From contig JAJWLX010000011.1 of the NCBI GenBank assembly GCA_021636625.1, positions 1 through 64,000 of the forward strand: a DNA stretch of 64,000 bases, given 5' to 3'. A program made the translations under genes and the position numbers. The DNA comes from Prevotella sp. (GTDB taxonomy: Bacteria > Bacteroidota > Bacteroidia > Bacteroidales > Bacteroidaceae). Every line of letters begins with the position of its first letter. The stretch's first letter is position 1. Below are positions 60,305 through 64,000 of the stretch, piece after piece. The notes beneath the pieces were generated by a model. That model saw only the letters and a program-made list of their open reading frames with translations. It did not search any database and had not been told where the DNA came from.

Positions 60305-61579
60305 TTACAGATGATTCGAAAGCCCCAGCAAAGCCAAGGCTGCCTCATTATATTCATTGATGACATCGGCCTGCTTCATACCCATATCTATCGCTTCCTG
60401 CAAGGCATTGGCATATTCCACATAGCTGATTTCTCCACTCTCATACTCGGCAGTACTAAGGCGAACGATTTCTTTTGCCTTAGAAATGTTCTCGCCGTTA
60501 TAATAAGCCATGCGTTTGGCTGCATTCTGGAAACGGTTGTAGCCTAGGCGATAATCTCGTTCCTTTACTTTCTGCTCCTGCTGCATCTCCAGTTCTGCTT
60601 CCTCACGATTCTTCTTGGCAGCCTTCACCTTTGCCTTGGTAGCACCATAGAAGAGAGGCACGCCTACTCCAATCTCAAAGCCGAAGAAGTTACCCTCGGT
60701 AAAACGCTGACGGTCGATGTGATAAGGATTCCAACTGGAAATGAGTGCCTGGGTACGGAGCGTAAGCGAAAGAGATGGCGCATAACCAGTCTTGGCGCAC
60801 TTCACCTCCTTATCGAGTGCCTTCAGACGGTCTTGCTGATACTGCGCATCAGCAGTCTGCTGATAGTTGAAGGTTCCGCTGACAGGAGATTCCAGTGCAA
60901 TGAGATAAGATTCGGCAGGTAAAACAGGCTGATCGGTATTCAATATTGCCATCAGTTCCAACTGCTTGTTCTCAGCCACACTCTTCACATTTACCATCTC
61001 TAAATGGTTTTCATTACGCAAGCGCTCGGCAGTAAGGAACTCCAGCTGTCTGGCTTCGCCTGCCTTGTAACGCTTCTCGGCTACATCGCAATAACGGTCG
61101 AGGATAGAATCCTGGCGCTGAAGGATGCTCAGACGATGGGTCTGATAGAGCATTGCATAATAAGCAGAAGCAATCTTAAGCTTAATCTGCTGATTAGTTA
61201 CACCCAGACGACTTTTCTCCGCCTGAGTTTCAGCCTTCAGTTGACCCCGGCGGGCGGTATAAACCGTTGGAAATTCTATGCCCTGTGAAAATGCAAGAGC
61301 ATTATCAGTATCGCCGCTTGAAGCCGGATTCTGTCCGAAAGCAATCTCCGTCTTGTCCACATCCCATGCCGTTCCTTCCATTATCTTGGCACGTTCTATC
61401 GATTTTCGTCCAGCCTGCAACGTCAGGTTCTGCTTATCTGCCAACTCGAAACACTGCTCCAAAGTCATCTTCGTGCCGGGAATGGTGGCATCGAAAAGGT
61501 GAGCCTTTGCCTCTGAAGGAGCCAGCAGCATCAAAACTGCTGCCAGCCCGAATATAGTTTTCTTTTTTCTCTTGTTCAT
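60305..61579 (-). CDS. TolC-family outer-membrane efflux protein
   Basis: 424 residues with a signal peptide (cleavage near SEAKA, residue 25). The two long repeats of the TolC barrel and helices are visible: TLEQCFELADKQNLTLQAGR and AAKKNREEAELEMQQEQKVK, with ESGEISYVEYANALQEAIDM near the end. It is 30 nt downstream of the metal-type RND permease and is its likely channel; it might also serve the pump at 8129-12430, which lacks one. Confidence 0.9.
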   Translation of the reverse strand: MNKRKKKTIFGLAAVLMLLAPSEAKAHLFDATIPGTKMTLEQCFELADKQNLTLQAGRKSIERAKIMEGTAWDVDKTEIAFGQNPASSGDTDNALAFSQGIEFPTVYTARRGQLKAETQAEKSRLGVTNQQIKLKIASAYYAMLYQTHRLSILQRQDSILDRYCDVAEKRYKAGEARQLEFLTAERLRNENHLEMVNVKSVAENKQLELMAILNTDQPVLPAESYLIALESPVSGTFNYQQTADAQYQQDRLKALDKEVKCAKTGYAPSLSLTLRTQALISSWNPYHIDRQRFTEGNFFGFEIGVGVPLFYGATKAKVKAAKKNREEAELEMQQEQKVKERDYRLGYNRFQNAAKRMAYYNGENISKAKEIVRLSTAEYESGEISYVEYANALQEAIDMGMKQADVINEYNEAALALLGLSNHL

Positions 61580-61609
61580 CCTAAATGTTTTATGTTATCT
61601 TCTAAAAGC

Positions 61610-64000
61610 CTATTTCCTGGTGAATGTCTTGTAGATAGCAGGCAACACCAGCAAGGTGAGCAGTGTACTGGTTATCAGACCACCTATCACCACCGTAGCC
61701 AGTGGGCGCTGTACCTCTGCTCCATCACCCTGGGAAAGTGCCATCGGCAGGAAACCCATAGAGGCAACAAGTGCCGTCATCAAGACAGGACGCAAGCGAA
61801 CCATACAGCTCTCGATGATGCGATGATGAATCAATTCTGTCACTCCACTGGATGCTGACAGTTTGTCTGCTGTCTTTTCTTCACGCTGCATCTGGTTCAT
61901 CTGTCCGATAAGTACGATTCCATTGAGCACCGCTACACCAAAGAGGGCTATGAAGCCGACACCTGCCGAGATGCTGAAAGGCATACCTCTGAGCCACAAA
62001 GCCCAGACTCCTCCGATGGCAGCCAGCGGAATGGCAGAGAAGACGAAGAGCGACTCACGGACATTCTTCACCGTAGCATAGAGCAACAGCAAGATAATGA
62101 CAAGCGCTATTGGTATTACTACCATCAGACGGTTGGTTGCACTCTGCAGGTTTTCAAATTCACCACCATAATTATAATAGTAGCCATCCGGCAACTTCAG
62201 CTTTTCATCGAGAATCTCCTGGATATCCTCCACGGTACTCTGCACATCCCTGCCCTTCACGTTGAATCCAACATAGATGCGGCGGGCACCATCTTCATGA
62301 GAAACCTGAGCCGGCGCTGGTGAATAATCAATATCTGCCACCTGAGACAACGGAATATCCGTACCATCCTTGAGAGGTATGCTCAATTGCTCAAGCGACT
62401 CTACGTTGCGCTGCGAAGGATCCATGCGGAGCACAATATCAAACTTCTTGTCTCCTTCGTAGAGAGAACCAGCCACGGCTCCGGCAAAGGTGGTTTCCAA
62501 TATCTCACTGATATCATCCACACTAACCCCGTAGGCCGCCATCTTCTCATGGTTGTATTTTACCTGGATCTGAGGCAAACCGGCAACTTCCTCCACAAAG
62601 ATACCGCTCACACCCGGCACATCTTCTATCATTCTCTTCACCTTGCCTGCCTGCTGAGTGAGCACGTCCAGATCTTCGCCAAATATCTTGATAGCCACAT
62701 CCTGCTTGATACCTGTCAGCAGCTCATTGTTGCGCATCTGGATAGGTTGAGAAATCTCTGCTTCCAATCCAGGAATGGCACTCAAGGTTTCCTCCATCTT
62801 CTCCATCAGTTCTGGAGTAGTCTTGGCAGAGGTCCATTCAGCCTTCGGTTTCAGTGCAATCATGATGTCGGCACGTTCCACCGGCATCGGGTCTGTAGGA
62901 ATCTCAGCACTACCTATTCGGCTTACAACCTGCTTAATCTCAGGATATTCCTTCTTGAGCAGCTTTTCAGCCTTGGTACAACTCTCCACCATCTGCGACA
63001 ATGAAGTTCCCTGCGACATACTCATCTCCACGGCAAAGTCACCTTCTTCCAGACTTGGGATGAATTCGCCTCCCAGATATTTGAAGCCCACGATACTGAC
63101 GCAGAAAAGAGCCACAGCACCAGTGATGACATCCTTGTTACGTGCCAAGACCCAGTCGAGAACCGGTCGGTACCATGCCTGCAACTTTTCTATCACGCGG
63201 TCGGAGAATGTTTTTCGGGTATGGACCTTTCGACTTAACATCAGCGAACTTGCCATCGGCACATAGGTAAGCGAGAGAATGAAGGCTCCCAGAATGGCAA
63301 AGAATACCGTAAGTGCCATCGGACGGAACATCTTTCCTTCGATTCCTACCAGTGTCATCAGCGGAATATATACAATCATAATGATGATTTCACCGAACGC
63401 AGCACTCTGACGGATTCGGGAAGCAGAGAAATGAACTTCCTCGTCCATCTGTTTCTGAGTCAGGGCAAATGGAATTGCTGCTCCGCCATTCTGACATTGA
63501 GCAAGATAAGCAGCACGAACTTCCGGCTGCGAGAAATGACCGGTATTGATATGTGTCACCACAGCTTCAACAATGATGACCGCAGAATCCACTATCATAC
63601 CAAAGTCGATGGCTCCCAGCGACATCAGGTTTCCGTCGATGCCAAAGGTCTTCATCATACCGAAGGCAAAGAGCATACTCAGTGGGATGACACTTGCTAC
63701 GACAAGTCCGGCTCGCCAGTTACCTAGGAAGATAACAAGTACGAAAATCACGATGAGTCCACCTTCGATGAGGTTGCGGGCGATGGTGCCCTCTACCCGA
63801 TCCACCAGATTGGTACGGTCGATAAACGGTTCGATAACCACTCCTTCCGGTAGTGATTTCTGAATCTGATTGATTCGTTCCTTTACATTCTTGATAACTT
63901 CCTGGAAGTTCTCGCCCTTGAGCATGATGGCAATACCAGCCACCACCTCGCCTTCGCCATTGCGGGTAACGGCTCCGAAACGGGTAGCATGCCCCAGCTG
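61610..64000 (-). CDS. Heavy-metal type RND permease (CzcA/CusA), cut by window edge
   Basis: The C-terminal 797 codons are visible; the frame continues past 64000 (QLGHATRFGAVTRNGEGE precedes the first in-window GTG), so the N-terminus is missing. The metal-RND signature of segment 4 reads GAIDFGMIVDSAVIIVEAVV (DFGxxxDSA...E), followed by the long periplasmic loop and second membrane half (ALWLRGMPFSISAGVGFIAL). It probably exports divalent or monovalent metal ions together with the TolC-type protein. The adaptor gene is not seen and may lie upstream. Confidence 0.92.
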   Translation of the reverse strand, partial: QLGHATRFGAVTRNGEGEVVAGIAIMLKGENFQEVIKNVKERINQIQKSLPEGVVIEPFIDRTNLVDRVEGTIARNLIEGGLIVIFVLVIFLGNWRAGLVVASVIPLSMLFAFGMMKTFGIDGNLMSLGAIDFGMIVDSAVIIVEAVVTHINTGHFSQPEVRAAYLAQCQNGGAAIPFALTQKQMDEEVHFSASRIRQSAAFGEIIIMIVYIPLMTLVGIEGKMFRPMALTVFFAILGAFILSLTYVPMASSLMLSRKVHTRKTFSDRVIEKLQAWYRPVLDWVLARNKDVITGAVALFCVSIVGFKYLGGEFIPSLEEGDFAVEMSMSQGTSLSQMVESCTKAEKLLKKEYPEIKQVVSRIGSAEIPTDPMPVERADIMIALKPKAEWTSAKTTPELMEKMEETLSAIPGLEAEISQPIQMRNNELLTGIKQDVAIKIFGEDLDVLTQQAGKVKRMIEDVPGVSGIFVEEVAGLPQIQVKYNHEKMAAYGVSVDDISEILETTFAGAVAGSLYEGDKKFDIVLRMDPSQRNVESLEQLSIPLKDGTDIPLSQVADIDYSPAPAQVSHEDGARRIYVGFNVKGRDVQSTVEDIQEILDEKLKLPDGYYYNYGGEFENLQSATNRLMVVIPIALVIILLLLYATVKNVRESLFVFSAIPLAAIGGVWALWLRGMPFSISAGVGFIALFGVAVLNGIVLIGQMNQMQREEKTADKLSASSGVTELIHHRIIESCMVRLRPVLMTALVASMGFLPMALSQGDGAEVQRPLATVVIGGLITSTLLTLLVLPAIYKTFTRK

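Overview
The window looks like chromosome of a gut or oral Bacteroidales bacterium close to Prevotella/Segatella. Evidence: promoters of the Bacteroidota type (TAnnTTTG at -7, often a TTG/TTTG about 20 nt upstream), the set of families (DUF3127, DUF4248, PorD, DUF5112/DUF5113 kinase, smalltalk peptide, Wzi) and the dense short intergenic repeats. No species call is made beyond that.

Left end (1-8110), accessory: an unrecognised partial frame, an antitoxin remnant, a 58-residue peptide gene, a DUF262/DUF1524 (GmrSD-like) gene broken by an internal deletion, then a compact leftward cassette: primase-helicase of the VirE_N/VapE type, DUF4248 protein, HU-HIG DNA-binding protein, smalltalk peptide, peptidoglycan amidase. 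A divergent small regulator-like gene next to the cassette is broken by an in-frame TGA. The non-coding spaces of the cassette are unusual: four tandem 22-bp repeats, a large compound inverted repeat built of TGTCATA heptamers, a 10-bp-periodic array and a 19-bp duplication. Around the cassette lies a family of CACAGATTT/CGCAGATTT repeats with a small hairpin whose stem pairs co-vary between copies. I regard the cassette, with its candidate iteron region, as the best candidate for an undescribed system.

8129-12466: an RND efflux permease and its lipoprotein adaptor. 12540-15060: a secreted GH27 alpha-galactosidase and a secreted Asn/Gly/Arg-rich protein. 15169-26152: hexuronate catabolism (kdgK, eda, uxaA, NhaC-type antiporter, LacI regulator), with a two-component system (1176-residue sensor kinase, response regulator, small membrane protein) starting 5 nt after eda. 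26201-34061: an unknown conserved protein, GH25 lysozyme, zinc-ribbon membrane protein, DnaJ-type co-chaperone, 5'-nucleotidase, NudC and an MFS transporter.

34326-42705: genome maintenance and core genes: DUF3127 SSB-like protein, then dnaN, DEDDh exonuclease, coaBC, porD, recN and a TPR protein with a dead protease domain, closely packed on one strand. A tRNA-Arg(UCU) follows. 43190-49277: GH2 beta-galactosidase with an F5/8-type C domain, lactaldehyde reductase fucO, and a RelE-type toxin-antitoxin pair.

49899-60254: a surface polysaccharide locus (lipoprotein, Wzi, Wzz, flippase, EpsG-like polymerase, WbsX/GH99-like, fucosyltransferase-like, two GT2 enzymes, initiating sugar transferase), AT-rich in its centre. 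60305-64000: a TolC-type outer-membrane protein and a heavy-metal type RND permease that runs off the window edge.
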